7,678 nt of DNA from Bacteroidia bacterium (GTDB lineage: Bacteria > Bacteroidota > Bacteroidia > B-17B0 > Aurantibacillaceae): positions 1 to 7,678 of the forward strand of contig JACMLS010001036.1 of the NCBI GenBank assembly GCA_014379485.1. Reading direction: 5' to 3'. How positions within the stretch are numbered: the stretch's first letter is position 1; each line of letters begins with the position of its first letter. The notes under the pieces are model-generated. The model worked only from the letters and a program-made list of their open reading frames with translations, was not told the DNA's origin and searched no databases. Below, piece after piece: positions 1-6,528 of this stretch. Made by a program: the position numbers and the translations under genes.

Positions 1-42
1 TGAAAGGTAAATTTATTATCACCAGATAATAAAACGCGCACC

Positions 43-65
43 TTGAAAGTTGAAAGTTTGAAAAG
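43..65. repeat. Short TTGAAAG direct repeats in the leader
   Basis: Three imperfect copies of TTGAAAG lie almost back to back (43-49, 50-56, and TTGAAAAG at 58-65). They sit in the 129 bases ahead of the first gene. I see no gene in this leader and no clear TAnnTTTG promoter. The repeats may be simple-sequence filler, or sites for a binding protein; nothing in the sequence decides this. Confidence 0.4.
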
Positions 66-129
66 TTCTGACGTGAAAAACTCAAATCAATTCAGTCTTC
101 ACAAAAAAAAGTAATGGTCACAAAAAATT

Positions 130-552
130 ATGCTTGATATTTGGTATCTCACAAATAAAAACATTTCACAACTAATGCTTTTTCAAAGCGATGAAGACAA
201 TTATTCAATTGTCAAGGACGGTGACCTGCAACCAATTATTTCTTGCGGTAAACTTTTTACATTGGTAAATACAGAACTTTTCGGGTTTCTAAAAAAGTAT
301 TTCACAAACATTGATTTTGGTAAAGAAATTTCAATTCACGACAAGCAAAAAAAAGAAACTGCAAAAGGTTTTTTTAAATTAAATATACCTGATGAGATTT
401 CGCCGCAAACCATTTCGTCTATGAATAGTGATGGAATTAAAATCTGGAATTTTGAAGGAAATATTTTTATTTCAGGAGATCTGAAAAAAGAACTAGAATT
501 AGCGGGTTTTGACAACCTTGAAACGAGCCTTGGATTTTGGGGCTGGGGATGA
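130..552 (+). CDS. Hypothetical protein, weakly Imm43/DUF1629-like
   Basis: This encodes a 140-residue, probably cytoplasmic protein with no signal peptide, membrane segment or cysteine-rich site. An in-frame TAA at 112-114 rules out a longer N-terminus, so ATG 130 is the likely start; the leader is A-rich without a Shine-Dalgarno, as is usual in Bacteroidota. The order of features (short N-terminal YLT strand, mid region PIISCGKLF, then IWNFEGNIFISGDLKKELE and a final LGFWGWG) recalls the Imm43/DUF1629 family of polymorphic-toxin immunity proteins. There, a similar C-terminal block reads roughly 'lf.seelk..le.agl.g'. That resemblance is from memory and weak, and no toxin gene lies inside the window. 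The pentapeptide gene follows after 22 bp, so the two may be co-transcribed. Real coding is supported by the even codon usage and the tight spacing; the function is unknown. Confidence 0.6.
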   Translation: MLDIWYLTNKNISQLMLFQSDEDNYSIVKDGDLQPIISCGKLFTLVNTELFGFLKKYFTNIDFGKEISIHDKQKKETAKGFFKLNIPDEISPQTISSMNSDGIKIWNFEGNIFISGDLKKELELAGFDNLETSLGFWGWG

Positions 553-574
553 TAAGCGAAATAAAAAAAAGATA

Positions 575-1147
575 ATGGAAAAAACCTACATAGAAGAAAA
601 AACGTTCGACAAAACAGATTTTTCAGTAAACATTCTACCTAAAGGAGAATACGAAAAATGCACTTTTAATAATTGTAATTTTTTAAGTTCAGATCTTTCG
701 GGAATAAATTTTGCTGAATGTACATTCAATAGTTGTAACCTGAGCATGGCTACTATTACAAAAACCGCTTTTAAAGATGTAAAATTTAAAGATTGTAAAA
801 TGCTGGGCCTGCACTTTGATCGTTGCAACGACTTTCTATTTGCTATTGACATTGAAAACTGCCAGCTGAATCTTTCTTCGTTTTACAAAATGAAACTGAA
901 GAAGACAAAGTTCAAAAATTCAAATTTGCATGAGGTAGATTTTTCTGAAGCAGATCTGGGTCAGGCGCTTTTTGAAAACTGCGATCTTATCCGCGCAATT
1001 TTTCAGAACACAGTTTTAGAAAAAACAGATTTCAGAACTTCTTACAATTATTCTATTGACCCTGAATTAAACAAACTGAAAAAAGCGAAGTTCTCTGCTG
1101 CGGGAGTTGTGGGTTTGCTGGATAAATATGATATTGAGATAGATTGA
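575..1147 (+). CDS. Pentapeptide-repeat protein, Qnr/McbG-like
   Basis: This 190-residue protein is built almost entirely of pentapeptide repeats (A/C/S-D/N-L/F-x-x), which fold into a right-handed quadrilateral beta-helix. Repeats run from about residue 26 to 83 (for example FNNCNF, FAECTF, FNSCNL, FKDCKM). A short irregular stretch around 84-97 breaks them, and they continue from about 98 to 153 (FKNSNLHEVDF, ADLGQALF, NCDLIRAIF). The tail (IDPELNKLKKAKF, then GLLDKYDIEID) is non-repeat and probably forms a capping helix. Length, two-part coil and tail resemble Qnr and McbG, DNA mimics that protect gyrase from quinolones or microcin B17; whether this one binds gyrase is inference. The start was set at ATG 575, where repeat-family sequence begins. 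An in-frame ATG at 509 would add 22 unrelated residues and overlap the previous gene by 44 bases. Confidence 0.85.
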   Translation: MEKTYIEEKTFDKTDFSVNILPKGEYEKCTFNNCNFLSSDLSGINFAECTFNSCNLSMATITKTAFKDVKFKDCKMLGLHFDRCNDFLFAIDIENCQLNLSSFYKMKLKKTKFKNSNLHEVDFSEADLGQALFENCDLIRAIFQNTVLEKTDFRTSYNYSIDPELNKLKKAKFSAAGVVGLLDKYDIEID

Positions 1148-1251
1148 AAAGTCTAAAAAAACAAAGGGTTCTATGAAAAATAATTTAGAGAAATCTTGTA
1201 ACAAATTGAAGGTTAAAAGTTATAAGGGAGTATTTAATCCACAGGTCTCAG

Positions 1252-2037
1252 ATGAAGCTGAATTTACTTTTTGTTTTTTTAATTCCAGTTTTCATAAGCG
1301 GACAAACTTTCAGGGGAGAGGTCAATATAAGAGGTTATAAATATGAGCTGTTCCTCAGAATAAATAAAGATTCCTCATTCAATTTCACAAGAATATTTAT
1401 TCCCGGTAAAAAGAAAGAAAGAAAAGGAGATTACCCACCACATACTGATTCAGTTGCTTATTTTAGCTGGAGAGCAAAAAAAATAAATGATACCAATACT
1501 TTTATTGCAATGGAAAACACCTATTCCATTTCTTTTCTGAAAGAATTGCTTCCCGACCAATCAGACTACTGGTTTGTAGGGAAAAATCAAAAAGATTCTT
1601 TAATGCTTGTTTATGATTCAGTGCGGATCTGGTTGCCAGCCTCATTCAGGTTAATTTACGAAAACGGAATAGATACAACTTATAGCCAAACCGCCTTGGA
1701 AAAAAACTCACGCCACAAAAGTTATCCCGATACAAGTTTTTATTCGCGCCTTTGCACAATTTATACTTTTCCTGTCAATAAAAAACATTTTGAAAAAAGT
1801 GAATATGTTCATTTTGATATTGGCCTTAAACATCCAACCTCAGGTTTGCCACTTCTTTTTAAAGTTCCAAAAGGCTACTATCCGATATTTAAAAACTGGA
1901 ACGCCAATGATGAGAGTTTTTTCCTGGTGACAAATGGCCAAAACTACTATTTAAAAAGTACTGCGGAATATTTTTATTTTGATGAATTTAATACAATAGG
2001 AAAAATAGAAATGAAAAAAATTTCCGATCAAAAATAA
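1252..2037 (+). CDS. Secreted protein of unknown function
   Basis: This encodes 261 residues that I do not recognise. The N-terminus (MKLNLLFVFLIPVFISGQ) is a clear Sec signal peptide: one Lys, a hydrophobic core, then small residues with cleavage probably near residue 18. There is no lipobox cysteine, so it is not a lipoprotein. The mature part is rich in aromatic and beta-prone residues, has a single cysteine (C168, so no disulfide), and shows no repeats or C-terminal sorting domain. That suggests a periplasmic or exported beta-rich protein. The 104-base gap ahead of it (1148-1251) holds nothing recognisable except an AGG 9-11 bases before the ATG. Its TAA lies inside the convergent barrel-protein gene: the two coding regions overlap tail to tail by 10 bp, so no terminator fits between them. 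Confidence 0.75.
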   Translation: MKLNLLFVFLIPVFISGQTFRGEVNIRGYKYELFLRINKDSSFNFTRIFIPGKKKERKGDYPPHTDSVAYFSWRAKKINDTNTFIAMENTYSISFLKELLPDQSDYWFVGKNQKDSLMLVYDSVRIWLPASFRLIYENGIDTTYSQTALEKNSRHKSYPDTSFYSRLCTIYTFPVNKKHFEKSEYVHFDIGLKHPTSGLPLLFKVPKGYYPIFKNWNANDESFFLVTNGQNYYLKSTAEYFYFDEFNTIGKIEMKKISDQK

Positions 2038-3974
2038 AGCTTATACCCCGCCGGCACCTGTACCGTAAAAGGTTTGTAGTTTACACCTGGTGTTGTTGAA
2101 ATGTTTGAACTGGAGTATTTCATTCTTCCCTCTACAAACAAATAACCTCTTCTGAAAACTCTTACTTCGCAGGCAAGACTGAAAACGAACGAAGAATAAT
2201 TTCTTCTTTTAATAATATCATTGTAGTCAAACTGCTGAGAAAAATTTTCTTTTACAATTTCCAGGCGGGTCTTTTGCCTTAAGAGAAACGAAAAATTATA
2301 CCCTGCGTAAACGGGAAAACGAAACCTTCCTGCTTTAAAAGTATAACCTGCGTTAATTGCCCCGTCAACATAAGAAAATCTGTGGGTGTAACCGAATTCC
2401 GCTTTAAATGTATCAACAGGGGCTGCCAAGAAATAACCGTTCAGCATGGTGTCTTTATAAATAGGAATGTTTGCAACAGAAGTTGGCAGGTAAAAATAAT
2501 CGTTGATGTATTTGTTAAACCTTACCAGTTCCGGATCTTTCTTGTAAGTGGTTTGGCTGGCAGAGATATTTCCGTTCACAAAAAAACCTTTCCATAAATG
2601 CCTTCCGTAATTTATTCCTGCAACCCAACCCGGCCTTCCAATTTCAGAACCAATGTTTACACCGTTAACCCTGCTGTCGCTGCTATTCATTACCTGGTGA
2701 AAACCCACATTAAAAGCGACCCAATTCTTTTCAATTTCAAAAACAGAATTTTTCTTTTTTGTAGTATCTTGCTTTGCAGCAAGGCCCGCAAGCGAATCTT
2801 TTGATTTCTGATTGCGTTTTAAAGAATCGGCAGCAGCCAAAGCGCTGTCCGTTTTATGAACAGCGGATAACGAATCTGCTATATTCTTATTTTTCACTGC
2901 TATAATAACCTTATTCAGAGAATCGATCAGTACGTTTTTTCTTATTTGCTCAGCCAGTTTTATAGAATCGTTTTTGCGCATCTCGCTTTCTCTTTTTATT
3001 TTTTCGTTCAGCGCTGCTTGCTTAATTATGTTTTCGTTCAGCGCCGCTTGCTTAATTGCCTTTTCGCTAATGGCAACCTGTTTAAGAGAATCTTCATTCT
3101 GTGTTACCTTGCCGGAATTTTTATTTGCTGCTTTTTTATTCTCAGGTTTTTTGTTTGAGGCAATTAAACCCGGATTTTTATTTACAAAATCGCTATCATT
3201 GCTGTTGGTTGATTTTCTTAATGAAGCTGTGTGTTCCGGATTTTTATTTCCGGAAGAATAATTCAATTTCTTTTCTGTAGCATTGTTTTTAACCGGAGAA
3301 TTCACAGCCAACTGAACTTCATCAGGTAAATAAACATTTTTTCCATTAGAAAATCCCACAATAAAAGCACCGGCATAACCGGCAGACAAAACAATGACCT
3401 GATTTTCTTTCGCTTTCTCTAAAGAAGTAAAAGGGCCTGCGTAATAATGATACCTTCCGGCAGAATCCTGCACCTCGCTTACATTATCTAAACCTGAAAA
3501 TTTATTCAGGTCTTTTTTATTTTTAAAAATTCCCAATTGAATTCTGAAGTCAGAAATTTCTGCGCCTGAATTACTTTTCTCAATTCCGGTATTTGAATTA
3601 CTTACGCTATCTTTTTTGTTCTCATTTAAATTGTTTTTTTTATCAGTTATAGTTGAATCAGTGTCTTTTAAATTTTGAGTTGATGTGCTGTTTTCTTTTT
3701 CTGCAGTGGCCTTTGTATTATTTACAGTAAGAGAAGAGTTGTTTTTAATTTTAGTTCCAAAAAGAGTGGGATAAAAAATAATTGAAAGCGTTGCGATTAT
3801 AATAACAAGAGCGCCGGCGCCAAACCAGATCCAGCCACCGGGGCGCTTTTTGTTCTTTTCATCCAACCGCTTTTCAATATTCTCCCAGGCCATGGGAGAG
3901 GGCTGCATGGATTCGTTACCCAGCTTTTCGCGGAATAAGGAATCAAATTCTACATCGTCATTTTCACTATACAT
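2028..3974 (-). CDS. Trans-envelope sigma partner: TM helix, SPOR, beta-barrel
   Basis: This 648-residue protein appears to cross the whole envelope. Residues 8-38 carry the FDSLFREKL...PSPMAWENIEKRL motif found on proteins encoded next to ECF sigma genes in Bacteroidota. It has no zinc-type HxxxCxxC anti-sigma motif. Residues 48-68 form one membrane helix. Residues 143-212 match a SPOR domain (FRIQLGIFKNKKDL, RYHYYAGPF, GYAGAFIVGFSNGK), which in known members binds denuded peptidoglycan. Residues 213-410 are an Asn/Lys/Ser/Ala linker with 10-residue repeats at 298-327 and recurring DSL motifs. Residues 415-648 look like an outer-membrane beta-barrel of the OMP_b-brl type, with alternating aromatic strands, HRFSYVDGAINAGY and a terminal Phe. 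The start ATG overlaps the sigma stop by 8 bases. A role in controlling the sigma factor in response to envelope state is inference. Domain calls are from memory of the families; the barrel and SPOR are the firmest. Confidence 0.85.
   Translation of the reverse strand: MYSENDDVEFDSLFREKLGNESMQPSPMAWENIEKRLDEKNKKRPGGWIWFGAGALVIIIATLSIIFYPTLFGTKIKNNSSLTVNNTKATAEKENSTSTQNLKDTDSTITDKKNNLNENKKDSVSNSNTGIEKSNSGAEISDFRIQLGIFKNKKDLNKFSGLDNVSEVQDSAGRYHYYAGPFTSLEKAKENQVIVLSAGYAGAFIVGFSNGKNVYLPDEVQLAVNSPVKNNATEKKLNYSSGNKNPEHTASLRKSTNSNDSDFVNKNPGLIASNKKPENKKAANKNSGKVTQNEDSLKQVAISEKAIKQAALNENIIKQAALNEKIKRESEMRKNDSIKLAEQIRKNVLIDSLNKVIIAVKNKNIADSLSAVHKTDSALAAADSLKRNQKSKDSLAGLAAKQDTTKKKNSVFEIEKNWVAFNVGFHQVMNSSDSRVNGVNIGSEIGRPGWVAGINYGRHLWKGFFVNGNISASQTTYKKDPELVRFNKYINDYFYLPTSVANIPIYKDTMLNGYFLAAPVDTFKAEFGYTHRFSYVDGAINAGYTFKAGRFRFPVYAGYNFSFLLRQKTRLEIVKENFSQQFDYNDIIKRRNYSSFVFSLACEVRVFRRGYLFVEGRMKYSSSNISTTPGVNYKPFTVQVPAGYKLYF
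2994..3090 (-). repeat. 30-bp in-frame tandem repeat in the barrel-protein linker
   Basis: Two 30-base units, 3001-3030 and 3031-3060, match at 26 of 30 positions. A third, 3061-3090, matches its neighbour at 18 of 30. On the coding (minus) strand they give three 10-residue blocks, KQVAISEKAI, KQAALNENII and KQAALNEKIK (residues 298-327), which look helical. The unit is a multiple of three, so copy-number change would lengthen or shorten the periplasmic linker without breaking the frame. Confidence 0.8.
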
Positions 3975-4524
3975 TATTATGTATTTTTGGGGTAACTAAT
4001 TCTCCTGCAATATTCTTTTTTAAATAGTCTCTTGCTTTTGAAAGCTGACTTTTAGAAGTGCCTTCTGTTATATTCAACATACCGGCAATTTCCTGGTGCG
4101 AATAGCCTTCAATAGCAAATAAATTAAAAACCAACTTGTAGCCGGGAGGCAGTTTATCGATCATAGCCATCAGATCTTTTGCGTGCAGTTTTCCAACTGC
4201 ATCCATTTCTGAAGGTGTATTTATTCTTTCATCTTCAATATCCGTTATTTTTGGAATTGATTTTTGCTTTCTTAAATTTTCAAGCGCTGTGTTTACCATA
4301 ATTCTTCTGATCCAGCCTTCTAAAGAACCTTCTTTTCTGAACTTAGAAATATTATTAAACACTTTTACAAATCCATCCTGCAAAACATCTTCTGCCTCTT
4401 CACGGTTTTTACAATAGCGAAAACATACGTATAGCATTTTAGAGCCAAAACGGTCGTAGAGAATTTTTTGAAATTCCCGTTTTCCGGCAATACAGCCATC
4501 AATTAAGTTTTCGTCAGGCAACAT
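3967..4524 (-). CDS. ECF-family RNA polymerase sigma factor
   Basis: This is a complete 185-residue ECF (group 4) sigma factor, which binds core RNA polymerase and directs it to a specific promoter set. Region 2 spans about residues 20-88: YDRFGSKMLYVCFRY, then region 2.2 REEAEDVLQDGFVKVF, then the -10-recognising stretch GWIRRIMVNTALENLRKQK. Region 4 spans about 118-172, with LPPGYKLVFNLFAIEGY and the helix-turn-helix SHQEIAGMLNITEGTSKSQLSKAR that contacts the -35 element. Regions 1 and 3 are absent, as normal for the class, and the length is typical. Its TAG overlaps the ATG of the trans-envelope protein by 8 bases, a strong sign of translational coupling and joint function. A housekeeping-type promoter lies just upstream. 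Target genes cannot be told from this window. Confidence 0.95.
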   Translation of the reverse strand: MLPDENLIDGCIAGKREFQKILYDRFGSKMLYVCFRYCKNREEAEDVLQDGFVKVFNNISKFRKEGSLEGWIRRIMVNTALENLRKQKSIPKITDIEDERINTPSEMDAVGKLHAKDLMAMIDKLPPGYKLVFNLFAIEGYSHQEIAGMLNITEGTSKSQLSKARDYLKKNIAGELVTPKIHNNV

Positions 4525-4555
4525 TGGGCTAAGGCCTTACTTTAATATTTAGATG

Positions 4556-4584
4556 CAAAATTAGAAGAAAGGTTGCCCGCCAAT
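4556..4584 (-). promoter_or_regulatory. Bacteroidota housekeeping promoter for the sigma operon
   Basis: On the minus strand, ATTG (4581-4584) and TAATTTTG (4556-4563) are separated by 17 bases. The Bacteroidota primary promoter is TTTG-N17 to N23-TAnnTTTG, so the -7 box is a perfect match and the -33 box matches 3 of 4. It would give a leader of roughly 25 bases ahead of the sigma factor ATG at 4524. The rest of the gap, 4585-4656, holds only short direct repeats of CAGACC and no convincing terminator. Confidence 0.5.
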
Positions 4585-4656
4585 CCGAAGTTTTTGACCT
4601 TCTATCGGAAACCCTGAAAAGAGGAGTGCTCAGGCAGACCAGACAAAACAGACCTT

Positions 4657-5082
4657 TTATGCATTCTTTGTCCCGAAATAATGCCCTTTGTTCCGCAAAA
4701 GCCTTCTAAGAAAAATAATAGAAAGCGGAAGGTTGATGATACTGATGCAAAGAAGAGAAATGCAGGCTGTAACAAGCATGCAATACCATAGCGAAGGTTT
4801 TAACTGATCTGAACATTTTTCAAGCAGTAAATTCTGAAAAACAAGGCAGGTTATTAAAAGTGGAAGCATTATTGCATTACAGATCACCATAAAAGAAATT
4901 CCGGAAGCGAGCAAAGTAGTATCAGGGGCACCAGCTTGCGACAAAGCTATTAACACAGGTAAAAGTCCGTAGAAAAAATAAACCAAACCGCTTAGAGTAG
5001 TTAGCGCAGAAATTATGTAAGCAATTACAATACGGTTTTTTGATCGTGATTTTTCTTTTATTTGTTCAAACGAATCTTCCAT
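4657..5082 (-). CDS. Small integral membrane protein, unknown function
   Basis: This encodes 141 residues from ATG 5082; a GTG at 5091 could add three more. The N-terminal 17 residues are charged (EDSFEQIKEKSRSKNR). Three long hydrophobic stretches follow at about 18-47, 57-83 and 98-125, and a basic tail (RRLLRNK) ends the protein. Both ends are positively charged, which fits badly with exactly three crossings; the 28-30 residue length of the first and third stretches leaves the topology open. I recognise no family, catalytic motif or ligand site. The gene starts 17 bases (or 8 from the GTG) after the stop of the broken amidohydrolase and has no visible promoter of its own. It is therefore probably read from that gene's transcript. 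It may be a quite recent or lineage-specific gene. Confidence 0.65.
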   Translation of the reverse strand: MEDSFEQIKEKSRSKNRIVIAYIISALTTLSGLVYFFYGLLPVLIALSQAGAPDTTLLASGISFMVICNAIMLPLLITCLVFQNLLLEKCSDQLKPSLWYCMLVTACISLLCISIINLPLSIIFLRRLLRNKGHYFGTKNA

Positions 5083-5099
5083 TTCTTTCACAAAGAAAA

Positions 5100-6259
5100 T
5101 TAAAAGATCCTTTTGGAAACAAATTTATTTCCTCTCTCTTCCAATAAAACTCCGCCCGGAATTTTTCCTTTTTCAAAACTTCCAAGCTTTTCACTCATTC
5201 CCAAAAAACGTGCGCCGTTTATGGTGGCCCATTTTAAAAGCGCTTCTAATTTTATAACAGGATTGTTTTTGCGGATGGTATTAATTTCGTCAGTTACAGA
5301 AAGGCTGTAATTACTTGCATAGCTATCTGTACCAATTGTAAGTTGCCTTATGTTGTCTGTAAACAACTCAAAATGCGGAAGTTTTTTTTCTATATATAAA
5401 TTTGCGTTGGGACAAAAACACCAGAACACATTCTGATTGTATTCATTTGCAAACTCAATGTCTGTTGCGTCAGAAAAAGTATTGTGCACCATTAGCAGCG
5501 GAAGGTTGCGCGGAAGGTAAATGATTACCGACTCTAATGAATTTTTTCCGGTTGCTTTCCAGTTCTCTGTATTGATTCCGAAATAATGAAGGCGCTCTAA
5601 AATTTTTCCGCTTTTATTCTGAAACAATAAATTCTCATCTTCGTTTTCCTGGTTATGAATACTGAGTATGAATTAGTTTGCCAGGCATGATCAGAAATTT
5701 TATTGAGCAACTGCGCACTCGCAGAATAAGGAGCATGGGGTGTAATGCTGTAATTTTTTAATCCCAGCACTTCCAACTCTGCTGCAAGTTTTAATCCCCA
5801 ACCAAAAGCTGAATCTGCTTTGGCCGCATCAAATCCAAAAATCTCAATAAAATTATGGTATTTAATTTTTGACCTTTGTTTGAACGCAAAAGTAGAATTG
5901 GTGTTACAAATATCACCAACGGCCACAATTCCGCCTGCATACATTTCGGCGTCTGCGTTTTCTATTGCGCTCAACAATTCATCATCGGCAGGTTTCTTTA
6001 ATTTTTCAACTTCTTTGATAAAATCGTGCAAACCTTTTCCCTCTGCAATTTTTCCTTTCATGTAAGAAAGTTCTAAATGGCAATGCACATTCACAAAACC
6101 CGGACATACAATTCCCTTATGAAATTCGATTTTTGTCTGATCAATTTCGCCCAAAGGTTTAATATCCTGAACAATTCCATCATCGTCAAGTATCAACACA
6201 GAATCTTGTGGTAAAAAAGAATACCCGTTGTGAATTTTATCAGCAGCAAAAAATCTCAT
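5100..6259 (-). pseudogene. Frameshifted cog0402-type amidohydrolase/deaminase
   Basis: One amidohydrolase is split over two frames. The N-terminal part (ATG 6259 to TAG 5597) has the metal-binding HCH in GFVNVHCHLELSY (His59, His61) and TPHAPYS (His175). The C-terminal part has VHNTF (His259), CPNANLYIE and GTDSYASN (Asp312). The family motif SIHNQENEDEN (metal His202) is found only in the second frame, directly after the break. The second frame meets a TAA at 5673-5675, so the break is confined to about 5669-5675 and equals one missing base. Restored, the protein has 386 residues and every expected ligand. Family members deaminate purine-type or related compounds; the HxHLExS form recalls aminodeoxyfutalosine deaminases of the futalosine menaquinone route, but that is a guess. 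A TTG at 6295 is an unlikely start. This is either a pseudogene or a sequencing error; no canonical slippery heptamer is present. Confidence 0.85.
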
Positions 6260-6335
6260 CGCTACGAATATACGAATTAGCAATACCCACAGCAACGAAA
6301 GGGCGAAAATTGATTTCTAAGGAAGTAAAACGCCG

Positions 6336-6450
6336 GATATAAGATATTGGACATGGAGATATATCCCGATAGCTATCGGGAGGTGCACGAGGTTTTTTTG
6401 ATCGCCGGTCCCACGCCAGTCTTAAATCTTATATCTTTTTGTCTTATATC
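6336..6450. repeat. Intergenic repeat cluster with palindrome and inverted arms
   Basis: The divergent gap between the amidohydrolase and rlmN holds nested repeats. On the left, heptamer-like units GATATAA, GATATTG and GACATGG run from 6336 to 6356. A perfect 18-base palindrome, TCCCGATAGCTATCGGGA, lies at 6364-6381. On the right, TCTTATATC occurs twice (6427-6435 and 6442-6450), each the inverse of the left GATATAAGA. The outer arms could pair over about 100 bases. A run of seven T lies 10 bases after the palindrome, too far for a standard terminator. I take this as a dispersed Bacteroidota-type palindromic repeat or a decayed small element; no target duplication is clear. Confidence 0.55.
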
Positions 6451-6485
6451 GCAGAGTTTAAGCCGGATTGGATCAAGGTTACCCC

Positions 6486-6515
6486 CTTGTGTTATCTATT
6501 AAAACGGTATCTTTG
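6486..6515 (+). promoter_or_regulatory. Bacteroidota housekeeping promoter for rlmN
   Basis: CTTG (6486-6489) and TATCTTTG (6508-6515) are spaced by 18 bases. The -7 box is a perfect TAnnTTTG and the -33 box matches 3 of 4 bases of TTTG. Transcription would start around 6519-6522, only about 10 bases before the ATG at 6529, giving a very short leader. Its place excludes the upstream ATG at 6439 as the real start of rlmN. Confidence 0.55.
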
Positions 6516-6528
6516 TATTCCCAAAAAA

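Noticed and set aside
509..574. In-frame ATG at 509 as the start of the pentapeptide protein
   Set aside because: It adds 22 residues unlike the family and overlaps the previous gene by 44 bases; ATG 575 fits the repeat start.
2382..3261. Four plus-strand open frames within the barrel-protein gene
   Set aside because: They are shadows of the minus-strand gene, with Phe/Cys/Leu-rich translations mirroring its Lys/Asn/Ser codons and no family match.
5640..5672. Programmed -1 frameshift as the explanation of the split deaminase
   Set aside because: There is no canonical slippery heptamer in the only interval where the shift can occur, and no clear following stem-loop; a base deletion or read error is simpler.
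6257..6295. TTG 6295 start and a TATATTCG near-promoter for the amidohydrolase
   Set aside because: ATG 6259 fits the family start. The -7-like box has a mismatch, lacks a convincing -33 partner, and would leave almost no leader.
6364..6400. Palindrome plus T-run as an intrinsic terminator
   Set aside because: The T-run is 10 bases from the stem, and the site lies between two divergent genes, where no transcript is expected to end.
6439..6528. Longer rlmN reading from ATG 6439
   Set aside because: The extra 30 residues do not resemble RlmN, and a perfect TAnnTTTG promoter box lies inside them.
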